Source of the DNA: CAYNNQ01 sp051748085
GTDB lineage: Bacteria > Desulfobacterota > Desulfovibrionia > Desulfovibrionales > Desulfonatronovibrionaceae
Assembly (NCBI GenBank): GCA_051748085.1
Contig: JBNJHA010000014.1
Span: 1-49,652 of the forward strand
Direction of reading: 5' to 3'
DNA length: 49,652 nt
The position numbers and the translations under genes were made by a program. Positions 6,927 to 15,955 of this stretch are shown here, piece by piece. The notes below the pieces were generated by a model. It ran no database searches, was not told the origin of the DNA, and was given only the letters and a program-made list of their open reading frames with translations. Position 1 is the stretch's first letter; each line of letters opens with the position of its first letter.

Positions 6927-9606
6927 TATATTGACTGCGGCCGGCCTGATAATGATTTTCGCATTTGTTTCCCTGCCGGCGACAAATGCTTTCTCGGCTC
7001 AGACCCAGGAAAAGACAAAAATTCTCGTGCTGCCTTTTGAAATAAACGCTGAACAGGAGCTGCAGTACCTAAATACCGCTCTGCCGAACCTGCTGCGCGA
7101 ACAGCTTCGGGAAGAGCAATTCAATGTCGTTGATCAAGAGCAGACTGACGACTTGCTGCACACGCAAAACATCCAGGAGCTGGATCTGGCAACAGTAAAG
7201 GATCTGGCGCTTCTATCCGGAGCGCAATACGCAGTCTACGGCAGCCTGAGCAAGGTTGGAGAAACAATAAGCATAGACTCTCGCCTGGTGGAAGCCTTCG
7301 GACTCAAGACTCCCAAGGCTCTTTACGTGGTCAAAAAGGGACTGGTAAATATCCTCCCCGCGGTGCAGGAACTGAGCGAAAAAATCAAAAACGAACTGCA
7401 CCAAAAGGAAAGAATATCGGAAATAGTTGTTACCGGCAACAAAATCCTGGATAAGGACGTGGTCTTGATGCGTCTGAAAACCAGAAAAGGGGACATCTAC
7501 AGCCCCAAAAAAATAAACAACGATCTCAAGAGATTGTTTGAACTGGGTTATTTCGATGATGTCCGGTTCAGTGCCCAGGACACGTCTGAGGGGAAAAAAA
7601 TAATTATCAACGTCCAGGAAAAACCAATCATTGAAGCCATAAGCATTAACGGGGCGGACGAGATTGACAAGGACGATATTCTTGAGGCTATGAGCACCAA
7701 AGCCGGATCCGTACTGAACCCGAAAATTATAAGCGAAGATTTGAAAAAAATAAAAGAATTATACCATAAGGACGGTTTCTACAATGCCGAGGTGGAATAC
7801 GATCTGGAGGAAAACGACACCGGGCAGGCCAGACTGAACATCAATATTGAAGAAGGGAAAGAACTTTATATCGAGGACATAACAATTGAGGGGGCCGACA
7901 GTCTCGACCCCAACGACATCAAGGACGAACTGGCGCTGTCCGAGCGCGGTTTCCTTTCCTGGCTGACCGGAACAGGCGTGCTCAAACGGGACTATTTAGA
8001 GCGGGACGCCGCTTTTATTGAAGCCTATTACGCTAATCGGGGCTTTATGGACGCCCGGGTCGGAAAACCGAAAATAGAATTCAAAGATGACGGCATCTAT
8101 ATCACTTTTTACGTTGTTGAAGGCGAAAGATATAAAATCGGAAAGATCCGTTTTGCCGGCGACTTGATTTGTTCCGAAAAAAAACTCTTAACAGTCACTG
8201 AGTTGGACAATCTGGCTGAGGACGATGAATTTTTCAATCAATCCGTCATGCGCGATGACCTGCAGAACCTGACCGATTATTATACGGACTTCGGATACGC
8301 CTATGCTGAAACGGATGCGGAAACAGATACCGACAGAGAAGCCAAAATCATAGACGTAACCTATCATCTGGCCAAAGGCCCACGAGTATATATTGACCGC
8401 GTTTCTGTTGAAGGCAACACAAAGACACGGGACAATGTTATCTTGCGCGAAATGCGCCTTACTGACGGCGACATGTTCAAAGGTCAAAAGCTGCAGCGGT
8501 CCAACGTCCGCTTGAACAAGCTCGACTATTTTGAAAGCGTTAATATTGAAACCGTGCCCACAGACAGGGAAGACGAGCTTGATCTCAAGGTAAAAGTCAA
8601 AGAAAAGTCCACCGGCATGCTTTCCGCCGGTACCGGCTACTCTTCCCTGGACAAAATATTCTTCACCGCCCAGGTCCAGGAACGTAATCTGTTTGGAAAG
8701 GGTTACAATCTGGGTCTCAGGGGATCGTTCAGCAGCAGAAACACCAGCTATGACCTGTATTTCTGGAATCCGCGCTTGAATAATACCAATCTGGGGGTCG
8801 GGGGAGATCTCTACTGGAAAGAACGCGATTATTTTAATTACAACAAAGAGTCCATCGGAGGCAGGTCCAGATTTTCCTATCCGCTTGGGGAATATACCAA
8901 ATTATATTGGTCTTACAAACTGGAGCGATACACCATTTATGATATTGACGATGACGCCAATGAGGACATCAAGGACATGAAAGGTGATAACTGGGCCAGC
9001 ACGGCTTATGCCTCCATTTCCCGGGACACGACCAATCGGCGCATCAATCCGAGCGAGGGTTCCAAAAACACACTCTCTCTTGAATACTCCGGCGGGTTAA
9101 TCGGAGGTGACGACAACTTCATTAAGAGTCTCTACGACACCAGCTATTACCTGCCGCTTTTCTGGGAGACAGTCTTTCACTGGCATGCCAGGTTCGGATA
9201 CATCATGAAAAACAGTGACAAAAAAATTCCCAACTTTGAACGCTTCTTTCTGGGCGGAATGGACAGCATACGCGGCTACCCCGGAGATGAAATCGCTCCC
9301 AAATATGATGACGATCATGGCGGCGACGACGATTACAAAGGCGGAAACAAGGAATTCTTTACCAACTTTGAATACCTGTTTCCGTTAAACGATGAAATGG
9401 GCATACTGGGACTTGTGTTTTTCGACGCCGGGGATACCTGGGACAATGATGAATCGCCCAGTTTTGATCTGTATAAAAGCGTAGGCGCTGGAATTCGCTG
9501 GTATTCACCACTTGGACCTCTGCGCATGGAATACGGATTTGCCCTGGACGAACTGGACGGTGATAAGCCGCAAAAATTCGAATTCAGTGTAGGTCAATTC
9601 TTTTAA
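6913..9606 (+). CDS. bamA: Outer-membrane protein assembly factor BamA with extra N-terminal domain
   Basis: Central subunit of the beta-barrel assembly machinery. I place the start at the ATG giving MRLINILTAAG, because a normal signal peptide follows; the longer reading adds only shadow sequence inside lolD. The 897-residue product has a signal peptide (cleavage near residue 29), then an additional domain at about 33-165 that is not a POTRA domain (KILVLPFEIN, GAQYAVYGSL, IDSRLVEAF). Five POTRA domains follow (roughly 168-575), the first beginning ISEIVVTGNKILDKD, then a 16-strand barrel. The conserved lid-lock motif appears as SIRGYPGDE, and the protein ends in an aromatic residue (SVGQFF). 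Acidic loops such as KYDDDHGGDDDYKGG suggest a saline or cation-rich habitat (inference). The start overlaps lolD by 14 bases. Confidence 0.93.
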   Translation: MRLINILTAAGLIMIFAFVSLPATNAFSAQTQEKTKILVLPFEINAEQELQYLNTALPNLLREQLREEQFNVVDQEQTDDLLHTQNIQELDLATVKDLALLSGAQYAVYGSLSKVGETISIDSRLVEAFGLKTPKALYVVKKGLVNILPAVQELSEKIKNELHQKERISEIVVTGNKILDKDVVLMRLKTRKGDIYSPKKINNDLKRLFELGYFDDVRFSAQDTSEGKKIIINVQEKPIIEAISINGADEIDKDDILEAMSTKAGSVLNPKIISEDLKKIKELYHKDGFYNAEVEYDLEENDTGQARLNINIEEGKELYIEDITIEGADSLDPNDIKDELALSERGFLSWLTGTGVLKRDYLERDAAFIEAYYANRGFMDARVGKPKIEFKDDGIYITFYVVEGERYKIGKIRFAGDLICSEKKLLTVTELDNLAEDDEFFNQSVMRDDLQNLTDYYTDFGYAYAETDAETDTDREAKIIDVTYHLAKGPRVYIDRVSVEGNTKTRDNVILREMRLTDGDMFKGQKLQRSNVRLNKLDYFESVNIETVPTDREDELDLKVKVKEKSTGMLSAGTGYSSLDKIFFTAQVQERNLFGKGYNLGLRGSFSSRNTSYDLYFWNPRLNNTNLGVGGDLYWKERDYFNYNKESIGGRSRFSYPLGEYTKLYWSYKLERYTIYDIDDDANEDIKDMKGDNWASTAYASISRDTTNRRINPSEGSKNTLSLEYSGGLIGGDDNFIKSLYDTSYYLPLFWETVFHWHARFGYIMKNSDKKIPNFERFFLGGMDSIRGYPGDEIAPKYDDDHGGDDDYKGGNKEFFTNFEYLFPLNDEMGILGLVFFDAGDTWDNDESPSFDLYKSVGAGIRWYSPLGPLRMEYGFALDELDGDKPQKFEFSVGQFF

Positions 9607-9629
9607 CCTGAAAACAAAGGAGCATTTCC

Positions 9630-10160
9630 ATGAAAAAAATAATATTTTTAACCTTGACTATGATTTTGTTGGCAGTGCCTGCCCTGGCTGCTCAAAAGAT
9701 AGGTACGGTCAATCTGCAAAAAGTAATGACCGCCTCCGAACCGGCCCAGAAAGCCTTGGGCCAACTGCAAAGCAAATCCAAATCCATTCAGGAAAAGCTG
9801 GAATCCAAAAAACAGGAAGTCCAGTCCCTTCGGGAGGATATGGAAAAACAAAAGATGGTCATGAGTCAGGAAGCAAAAATGGACAAGGAAACGGAGCTGA
9901 AACGCAAAATTCGCGATCTGCAGGACGAAGCCCGCGCCTTTCAGCGTCAGATCAAGCAGGAGCAGAACAATTTAACCGAACCGATTCTGAAGATACTGCA
10001 AGAAGTCATAGAAGAGTATGGGCAGAAGCATGATTATTCCATGATCATGGATACCCAGAACAGTGGACTTCTTTTCGCCAAGGAATCTATGGATATCACG
10101 GACAAGATAATAGTTGAACTGAACAAGGCCTGGCGTGCGGCTCAAAAGGACAATAAATAA
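9630..10160 (+). CDS. skp: Periplasmic chaperone Skp/OmpH
   Basis: Periplasmic holdase for unfolded outer-membrane proteins; 176 residues. A signal peptide ends at PALAA near residue 21, and the mature chain begins QKIGTVNLQKVMTASEPAQKAL, the usual OmpH opening. A long charged coiled coil (about residues 45-120, …LESKKQEVQSLREDMEKQ…) forms the tentacles. AAGGAGC precedes the ATG. Its place directly after bamA and before lpxD is the common arrangement. The stop overlaps the lpxD start (TAATG). Confidence 0.92.
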   Translation: MKKIIFLTLTMILLAVPALAAQKIGTVNLQKVMTASEPAQKALGQLQSKSKSIQEKLESKKQEVQSLREDMEKQKMVMSQEAKMDKETELKRKIRDLQDEARAFQRQIKQEQNNLTEPILKILQEVIEEYGQKHDYSMIMDTQNSGLLFAKESMDITDKIIVELNKAWRAAQKDNK

Positions 10161-11191
10161 TGCTTCTTTCCGAGCTGGCTGCAAGTCTTAAACTGGAAAT
10201 GCGTGGACAGGACACGCAGATAACCGGGGTAAACACGCTTGAGGATGCCGGACCAGAGGATCTCTCTTTTCTCGCCAATCCCAGATATTCAGACCAACTC
10301 GCCACATCACATGCCGGAGCAGTAATCGCTGCTCCGGAAAACTGCACCAGCGGGCAAAGTTTCCTTTTGAGCGACAGCCCTTATCTGGATTTTGCCCGCG
10401 CGGTTCAGTTATTCGCCCGACCGCAGGGTTTTTACTCCGAGCAGAGCGGGCAGGCTTCCATTGATCCTGATGCGGTTATTGACCCGACTGCAGTTATTTA
10501 TCCTTTTGTCTGTATTGGTCCGCAGTCTAAAATAGGTGCACGGACCAAAATATTCGCCTCTGTCTACATCGGGGAGGGCTGTGATATCGGCAAAAACTGC
10601 ACGATTTATCCCGGAGTAAGCATTATGTCCGGAACGGTCATTGGCGAGAACGTAACCGTGCATTCCGGAACGGTAATCGGCAGTGACGGATTCGGTTTCG
10701 CCCAGGCCGGGACCGGTATGGAAAAATTCCCTCAGGTTGGACGGGTGCGCGTTGAAGACAATGTGGAGATCGGGGCAAATTCAGCTATAGACCGGGCGGC
10801 CCTGGGCGAAACCATTATCGGACGCGGGACCAAAATTGATAACCTGGTCCAGATCGGCCATAACGTACACATTGGCCAAAACTGCATCATTGTCGCCCAG
10901 GTCGGCATAGCCGGGAGCACGCAGATAGGCGATGAAGTCATTTTGGCCGGCCAGGTTGGAATAGCCGGACATCTTTCTATCGGGGATAAGTGCCGTATTG
11001 CCGCGAAATCGGGCATAGGCAAATCAATACCGGCCAATACCGATGTCGGGGGCATACCCGGAATTGAACATAAAAAATTTTTGAAAAACTCAGTTGCTTT
11101 GAACAAGCTCCCGCAATTATTGCGTAATATGCAGAAGATGCAAAAGGAAATAGATGCGCTTAAAAACCAAGCGCATGGAGATAAACAATAA
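10160..11191 (+). CDS. lpxD: UDP-3-O-acylglucosamine N-acyltransferase
   Basis: Third step of lipid A synthesis: adds the N-linked hydroxyacyl chain from acyl-ACP to UDP-3-O-acylglucosamine. It has 343 residues. An N-terminal uridine-binding domain (to about residue 100) is followed by a left-handed parallel beta-helix made of hexapeptide repeats. The active-site histidine lies in NLVQIGHNVHIG. The C-terminal helix (LPQLLRNMQKMQKEIDALK) matches the family. One-base overlaps link it to skp and fabZ. Confidence 0.95.
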   Translation: MLLSELAASLKLEMRGQDTQITGVNTLEDAGPEDLSFLANPRYSDQLATSHAGAVIAAPENCTSGQSFLLSDSPYLDFARAVQLFARPQGFYSEQSGQASIDPDAVIDPTAVIYPFVCIGPQSKIGARTKIFASVYIGEGCDIGKNCTIYPGVSIMSGTVIGENVTVHSGTVIGSDGFGFAQAGTGMEKFPQVGRVRVEDNVEIGANSAIDRAALGETIIGRGTKIDNLVQIGHNVHIGQNCIIVAQVGIAGSTQIGDEVILAGQVGIAGHLSIGDKCRIAAKSGIGKSIPANTDVGGIPGIEHKKFLKNSVALNKLPQLLRNMQKMQKEIDALKNQAHGDKQ

Positions 11192-11655
11192 TGAGTCAGT
11201 CGCAGAACAATGAAATAGTCAGTCAGGAAATACTGGATCTTTTGCCGCATAGATATCCGTTCCTACTGGTGGACAGGGTGATCGAATTCAAGCCGTTTGA
11301 ATTTATAAGCGCAATCAAGGCGGTTAGCATCAATGAGCCCTTTTTCCAGGGACATTTTCCTTCCTATCCGGTTATGCCTGGAGTGCTTATTCTGGAATCC
11401 CTGGCGCAGGCCGGGGGACTTTTAGTCGTAAAAAGTGTTCCGGAAAAAATGAAGAAAAAAATATTTCTATTTACCGGAATGGAAAAAGTCCGCTTTCGCC
11501 GTTCCGTTTTTCCGGGAGATCAAATGGAGTTGCATGTAGCATACGAAAGACACAAGCTGAACCTGTGGAAAATGCGCGGTAAGGCCGTGGTCAATTCTGA
11601 AATAGTTGCCCAGGGAATTCTGAGCGCAGCAATTGTTGATCGTAAGGACATCTAA
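11191..11655 (+). CDS. fabZ: 3-hydroxyacyl-ACP dehydratase FabZ
   Basis: Dehydrates 3-hydroxyacyl-ACP in fatty-acid elongation and so competes with LpxA and LpxD for hydroxyacyl-ACP; 154 residues with the hot-dog fold. The HRYPFLLVDRV opening and the FFQGHFPSYPVMPGVLILES segment contain the catalytic His and Glu. The lpxD-fabZ-lpxA order is widespread and balances membrane phospholipid against lipid A. Confidence 0.96.
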   Translation: MSQSQNNEIVSQEILDLLPHRYPFLLVDRVIEFKPFEFISAIKAVSINEPFFQGHFPSYPVMPGVLILESLAQAGGLLVVKSVPEKMKKKIFLFTGMEKVRFRRSVFPGDQMELHVAYERHKLNLWKMRGKAVVNSEIVAQGILSAAIVDRKDI

Positions 11656-11656
11656 A

Positions 11657-12460
11657 ATGGGAACGCAGATTCATTCCACCGCCCTTGTAGACCCGAGTGC
11701 AGAGCTGGGGAAAAATGTCAAAATAGGTCCCTATGTCCTCATTCATGCGGACACCTATATAGGTGACAATACCTGTATCGATTCATTCGCCCAAATAAAA
11801 CCGCATACCCGATTAGACGCGGACAACCATGTCTTTTCCTACGCCTGTATCGGGGAAATACCGCAGGATCTTAAATTTCAAGGTGAACACAGCACGCTTG
11901 AAATCGGTGCCAACAATAAGATTCGCGAATTCTGCACAATAAACAGAGGTACCGGGGAAGGCGGAGGAAAAACCAGAATCGGCAATAATTGTCTTTTAAT
12001 GGCTTATTCGCATGTCGCGCATGACTGTAATCTGGGTGACCATGTAATAATGGCCAATTGCGCCACTCTAGCCGGACACGTAAGCATTGGAGACAAGGCG
12101 ATAATCGGAGGACTGTCCGCTGTGCACCAATTCGTACGCATCGGGGAAATGGCCTTTGTCGGCGGCAAAACCGGAGCGGCCCAGGATGTACCTCCTTTTA
12201 CTCTGGTCGCCGGGGAACGGGCCAAGCTCGAAGGATTGAACCTGGTTGGCCTGCGCAGAAACAAGACTTCAAAAGACGATATAATGGCCTTAAAAAAGGC
12301 CTTGCGCCTCATCTGGTACTCAGGGAACACGCGGGAGGAAGCCGTCATTAAAATCAAGGCGGATAAGATCTATAAAAATCCCAAAGTAAATTTACTGCTT
12401 GAATTCCTTAACAACAGCAACAGGGGAACTGTTTCCCCCAATTTGACTAAAAATGGCTAG
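11657..12460 (+). CDS. lpxA: UDP-N-acetylglucosamine O-acyltransferase
   Basis: First step of lipid A synthesis, transferring a 3-hydroxyacyl chain from ACP to UDP-GlcNAc. The start is the ATG giving MGTQIHSTALVDPSAELG, one base after the fabZ stop and preceded by AAGGA; an upstream in-frame reading lies inside fabZ and adds nothing family-like. The 267 residues form a hexapeptide-repeat beta-helix, and the catalytic His is in MAYSHVAHDCNLGD. The C-terminal helical part (RNKTSKDDIMALKKALRLI) is typical. Confidence 0.95.
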   Translation: MGTQIHSTALVDPSAELGKNVKIGPYVLIHADTYIGDNTCIDSFAQIKPHTRLDADNHVFSYACIGEIPQDLKFQGEHSTLEIGANNKIREFCTINRGTGEGGGKTRIGNNCLLMAYSHVAHDCNLGDHVIMANCATLAGHVSIGDKAIIGGLSAVHQFVRIGEMAFVGGKTGAAQDVPPFTLVAGERAKLEGLNLVGLRRNKTSKDDIMALKKALRLIWYSGNTREEAVIKIKADKIYKNPKVNLLLEFLNNSNRGTVSPNLTKNG

Positions 12461-13268
12461 GGAAAGAATTGGCCTTGTCGCCGGCGGCGGCAGGCTTCCT
12501 TTGCTTATTTCTGAAAAAAGCGCGGAACTCGAAGTCGACCTTTTTACCGTCGGCTTCCAATCCGAGACCGATCCAGATATCGCTGGCAAATGTACGGAAT
12601 TAAAATGGCTCAAGTTGGGCCAGCTATCCAGGCTCATCGATTTCTTCCATAAAAATAACGTTCGAAAAGTCATGTTCGCGGGCACGATCAACAAGCCCAG
12701 AGCCCTTAATATCCGTCCGGATTTCAGGGCGGCCAGGCTTATTTTCAGCATTAAAAAAAAAGGTGATGACGCATTGTTACGGGCTGTTGCCGCGGAACTG
12801 GAAAAAGAAAAACTGCAGGTCAGATCCTGCCTGGATATGATACCCGGTCTAAAGGCTCCGCATGGGCAACTTACTTCCAGAGGACCAGGAAAAGAGGAGC
12901 AGGAAGATATAGATTATGGCCGGTATATACTCAAGTCTATAGGGGAGTTGGATATCGGACAATGTGTTGTTGTTTGCAAACAAATGGTGGCTGCGGTTGA
13001 AGCCCTGGAAGGCACTGATGCCGCTATCAAACGCGGGGGAGAGCTCTTGAACAAACGCGGGGGGACAATCATAAAAGGGGCCAAACCCGGGCAGGACCTA
13101 CGCTTTGACCAGCCGGCCCTGGGTCCGCAAACCCTTGAAATCATGCATAAATCCGGGCTTACCTGCCTCGCTTTTTGCGCCCGGACCTGTATTTTTTTTG
13201 AATTTGAAAAAAGCATCAAGCTGGCCGACGAATATAATTTATGTGTGGTCGGACTGCCTGGCGTATAA
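12453..13268 (+). CDS. lpxI: UDP-2,3-diacylglucosamine diphosphatase, LpxI type
   Basis: Hydrolyses UDP-2,3-diacylglucosamine to lipid X and UMP; this family (formerly DUF1009) replaces LpxH in many bacteria. The 271-residue protein opens IGLVAGGGRLPLLISEKSA, continues with KVMFAGTINKPR, and ends with a GADA-like C-terminal domain carrying DIGQCVVVCKQMVAAVEA. It overlaps lpxA by 8 bases and closes the operon, converging on thrC with only 33 bases between them and no clear terminator hairpin. Confidence 0.9.
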   Translation: MARERIGLVAGGGRLPLLISEKSAELEVDLFTVGFQSETDPDIAGKCTELKWLKLGQLSRLIDFFHKNNVRKVMFAGTINKPRALNIRPDFRAARLIFSIKKKGDDALLRAVAAELEKEKLQVRSCLDMIPGLKAPHGQLTSRGPGKEEQEDIDYGRYILKSIGELDIGQCVVVCKQMVAAVEALEGTDAAIKRGGELLNKRGGTIIKGAKPGQDLRFDQPALGPQTLEIMHKSGLTCLAFCARTCIFFEFEKSIKLADEYNLCVVGLPGV

Positions 13269-13301
13269 TTTCCTGCAAAAATAAAAAATATCCGCCCAAA
13301 A

Positions 13302-14741
13302 TCAACGGCTGTCCAGCCCGAGCATTTTGACCACCCTGTCCCCGGCCATGCGGGCATATTCACTGTCTGAAAGGCCGTCATGCTCCTTTTCCGAAATAAG
13401 GGTCTGCGGTCTGTTGACCATGTCCTTATCGGGCACAATCTCATAGCCGGGAGGAAACTCGTTGTTGAAGTACATCTCCTGAAAGCCGATGAACTTGAGC
13501 ATGTGCGCCGTAGCATCCAGAACAGCCTCTTCATTCGGATTCAGCATTCCAGCTGCAAGCGCTTTTTGCAACCCGGCCAGGCATTCTCCGCCTTGAGTGC
13601 AGGCAATATGACCATGGCTGTTAGCCAGGAGCATGCCTTCAATTATTTCCTGCTCCGAAACCTGAATTACATTAAAGGACTGGTCCCCGGCAATATACTC
13701 GTATTCATCCACTAATGCACGGACCCGGGGAAAGGACACCGGATTGCCGATCATGGCCGCCTGGGCCACGCTGGGCCGGACTCGAACCGGATTATACTTC
13801 CGCTTGCCTTTCTCCGCCTCATAATACCGGTATACAGGATCGGCATGGGCCGTCTGCACCCCGAAAATGCGTGGCAGGCAGGAAATAATATCCAGCTCTA
13901 AAAGCTTTAAAAAACCGCGCATAACGGCCGTAATATTCCCGGCGTTTCCGATAGGCACAAAAACGGCCTTGTTCCGGACATCCCAATCACACCATTGAGC
14001 GATCTCGTAGGCATAACTTTCCTGCCCCAGAATTCGCCAGGCATTCTTGGAATTGAGCAAGGCCACTCTGTAATTATCTGCCAAATATTCAACAACTTTC
14101 ATGCAGTCATCAAAGACACCGTCCACTTCAAGGACCAAAGCGCCGCTGCCCAGGGGTTGGGCAAGCTGTTGCGGAGTGACCTTACCCTTGGGTAGAAGGA
14201 CAACGGTTTTTACTGCTTTTCCGGCGTAAGCCCCATACAAAGCGGCGGACGCAGAAGTATCTCCGGTTGAAGCGCAAACAGTCAGCACTTTATCCCAGTT
14301 CTTAAGCTTAACCAATTTATGTAAATAGCTGAACGCGCAGGCCATTCCCCTGTCTTTGAAAGAAGCACTTGGATTTTGTCCGTCGTTTTTATAAAAAAAG
14401 CGGGCACCAACCGTTTCGCTAAGGCTGTCTGAGGCGGGAATGACCGGTGTATTGGCTTCTCCAAGATAAACAATATCCTCGGGCTCCAGCACCGGGGCGA
14501 TCAATTCATAAAAACGAAATATGCCTTTTAATGCGGAGTTTTTACTTGCCGCCCTTGCGTCAAATAATTCCCGCCACTTTTGTCCGGAAGTTTTTTTCAA
14601 GCGTTCAAAATATTTGTCGCGCAGCAAGAAAACACCGCCGCATTCCGGGCAGGTATAATGCAATTCATCCATGGGGAAAACCTGCTGGCATCCCAGACAG
14701 ACATACTCCAACTCACCCCGGTATTCAGGGAATTCAGACAT
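13302..14741 (-). CDS. thrC: Threonine synthase
   Basis: PLP enzyme converting O-phosphohomoserine to threonine. The start is the ATG giving MSEFPEYRG, because GGAGGAG lies 5-6 bases upstream; a TTG four codons earlier is less likely. The 479 residues begin with a four-cysteine zinc-ribbon-like module (C15-x2-C18 and C31-x2-C34), which I recall from several anaerobes. The PLP lysine is in NPSASFKDRGM, and the phosphate-binding loop is …PIGNAGNITAV…. It is the distal gene after the ubiA-family gene. Confidence 0.9.
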   Translation of the reverse strand: MSEFPEYRGELEYVCLGCQQVFPMDELHYTCPECGGVFLLRDKYFERLKKTSGQKWRELFDARAASKNSALKGIFRFYELIAPVLEPEDIVYLGEANTPVIPASDSLSETVGARFFYKNDGQNPSASFKDRGMACAFSYLHKLVKLKNWDKVLTVCASTGDTSASAALYGAYAGKAVKTVVLLPKGKVTPQQLAQPLGSGALVLEVDGVFDDCMKVVEYLADNYRVALLNSKNAWRILGQESYAYEIAQWCDWDVRNKAVFVPIGNAGNITAVMRGFLKLLELDIISCLPRIFGVQTAHADPVYRYYEAEKGKRKYNPVRVRPSVAQAAMIGNPVSFPRVRALVDEYEYIAGDQSFNVIQVSEQEIIEGMLLANSHGHIACTQGGECLAGLQKALAAGMLNPNEEAVLDATAHMLKFIGFQEMYFNNEFPPGYEIVPDKDMVNRPQTLISEKEHDGLSDSEYARMAGDRVVKMLGLDSR

Positions 14742-14755
14742 GAGCTCCTCCAAAT

Positions 14756-15637
14756 TTATGCCACAAAAATATCCGCCAAAACACCGCCAAAAAGGACCAA
14801 AGATATAATCCCGTTTAAGGTAAAAAATGCAGTGTTGACTCGAGATAAATCGTCAGCTGCAATTATTTTATGCTCCCACAAAAGGATAACTGAGGTCAAA
14901 CCCCAGGCCGCGAAAAAAAACAGACCGGCCTCGGCCAAAAGTCCGGCAAGACCAAGAAAAAGTACCGCGTTAACATGGCTGAAACTGGAAATTGTAAAAG
15001 CGCAGGGCACCCCGATGCTCGCCGGCATCGAATGCAGGCCATGCTCTCGGTCGAACTCACAGTCCTGGGCTGAATACAGGATATCAAAACCAGCCACCCA
15101 GAAAAGGACGCCCAAAAAAAGGCAGATATAGGCTAAATGCCAGGAAGGTTCGTAAGCCAGCCAACCCGCTATCGGAGCCAGACCCAAAACTGAACCCAGG
15201 ATAAAATGGCAAAGGCGGGTATATCTTTTGCTCAAACTGTATCCAATGGCCCAGAGCATTGCTGGAAAAGAAAGCAACAGACAAGTTGAATTCAAAAAAG
15301 CGCAGCACAGAACAAAAATTCCGGCGCAAACTGCGATAAACGCCCAGGCATCCCGGCGAGAGACATACCCGGTAACCAGCGCCCTGGAATGCGTTCTGGG
15401 GTTTTTCCTGTCTATGTCCAAATCAATAACCCGGTTTGCAGTCATGGCCAATGAACGTATGGCGACCATCGCCAGAGTAAGGGCGATAAAAACGCGTGTG
15501 CCCGGCCATCCCCCGGCCGCCCAGAAACAGCCTATATATGCAAAAGGCAGGGCAAAAACCGAATGTTCTATTTTGATCATTCTGGAGATAAGAAAAAAAT
15601 TCTTTATAAGGTGTCTGGCCTTACCTGGATTTATCAT
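14756..15637 (-). CDS. ubiA: UbiA-family polyprenyltransferase (probable menaquinone route)
   Basis: Integral membrane prenyltransferase, 293 residues and about eight or nine helices. The first aspartate-rich motif is NRVIDLDIDRKNPRT and the second is DILYSAQDCEFDREHG. It joins a polyprenyl diphosphate to an aromatic acid. Sulfate-reducer relatives make menaquinone by the futalosine pathway, where a UbiA-like protein (MqnP) does this step; that assignment is inference because no other mqn gene is in the window. AAGGGTGG sits about 9 bases upstream of the ATG. It is 14 bases ahead of thrC, so the two are probably co-transcribed. Confidence 0.8.
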   Translation of the reverse strand: MINPGKARHLIKNFFLISRMIKIEHSVFALPFAYIGCFWAAGGWPGTRVFIALTLAMVAIRSLAMTANRVIDLDIDRKNPRTHSRALVTGYVSRRDAWAFIAVCAGIFVLCCAFLNSTCLLLSFPAMLWAIGYSLSKRYTRLCHFILGSVLGLAPIAGWLAYEPSWHLAYICLFLGVLFWVAGFDILYSAQDCEFDREHGLHSMPASIGVPCAFTISSFSHVNAVLFLGLAGLLAEAGLFFFAAWGLTSVILLWEHKIIAADDLSRVNTAFFTLNGIISLVLFGGVLADIFVA

Positions 15638-15824
15638 ACATGTGCCACCCTTGAATTTGCAGGCTCCTCGACGTTGCAGATAGATTTTATTTACCTGATC
15701 TTTTGAATAATTGCTGAAGGACGCCCGGCTTTTTATGTATTACAAAGGGAGAAACCGGACCACGGAATTGAACACAAAAACAGGTTCTCAAGCAGATATG
15801 CATTTCCGGTACAATTTTTTGCTC

Positions 15825-15914
15825 TCCTCTGAACCGGCGGGTCCGGGGGGGCTGTCATCACCTCCTGGAAGACATCAAAAAAACCGCAGGCCGAAAGCAG
15901 GAAGAGCAAAAATT
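15825..15914. repeat. Dispersed repeat, copy A
   Basis: This segment lies between tyrS and the ubiA-family gene and resembles 42686-42775 in the same orientation. Two blocks are shared: a GC-rich one beginning CCGGCG at 15834, and a core at 15877-15901 that matches the other copy at 24 of 25 positions and includes CAGGCCGAAAGCAGG. The two blocks start exactly 43 bases apart in both copies. The reverse strand of both copies can encode …LLSACGFF…, but without a clear start. The rest of 15638-15955 shows no gene I can support. Confidence 0.55.
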
Positions 15915-15955
15915 TGCTGAATTGATATTCGATCTCTTACAAAACAAAAACTCCG

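Noticed and set aside
15825..15914. c-di-GMP or other known riboswitch
   Set aside because: GGCCGAAAGC looked suggestive, but the core motifs of known riboswitch classes I could recall are absent and the element lies at the 3' side of genes.
15711..15920. 69-codon plus-strand frame between tyrS and the ubiA-family gene
   Set aside because: Starts at random, composition unlike neighbours, and the shared repeat is not conserved in this reading frame.
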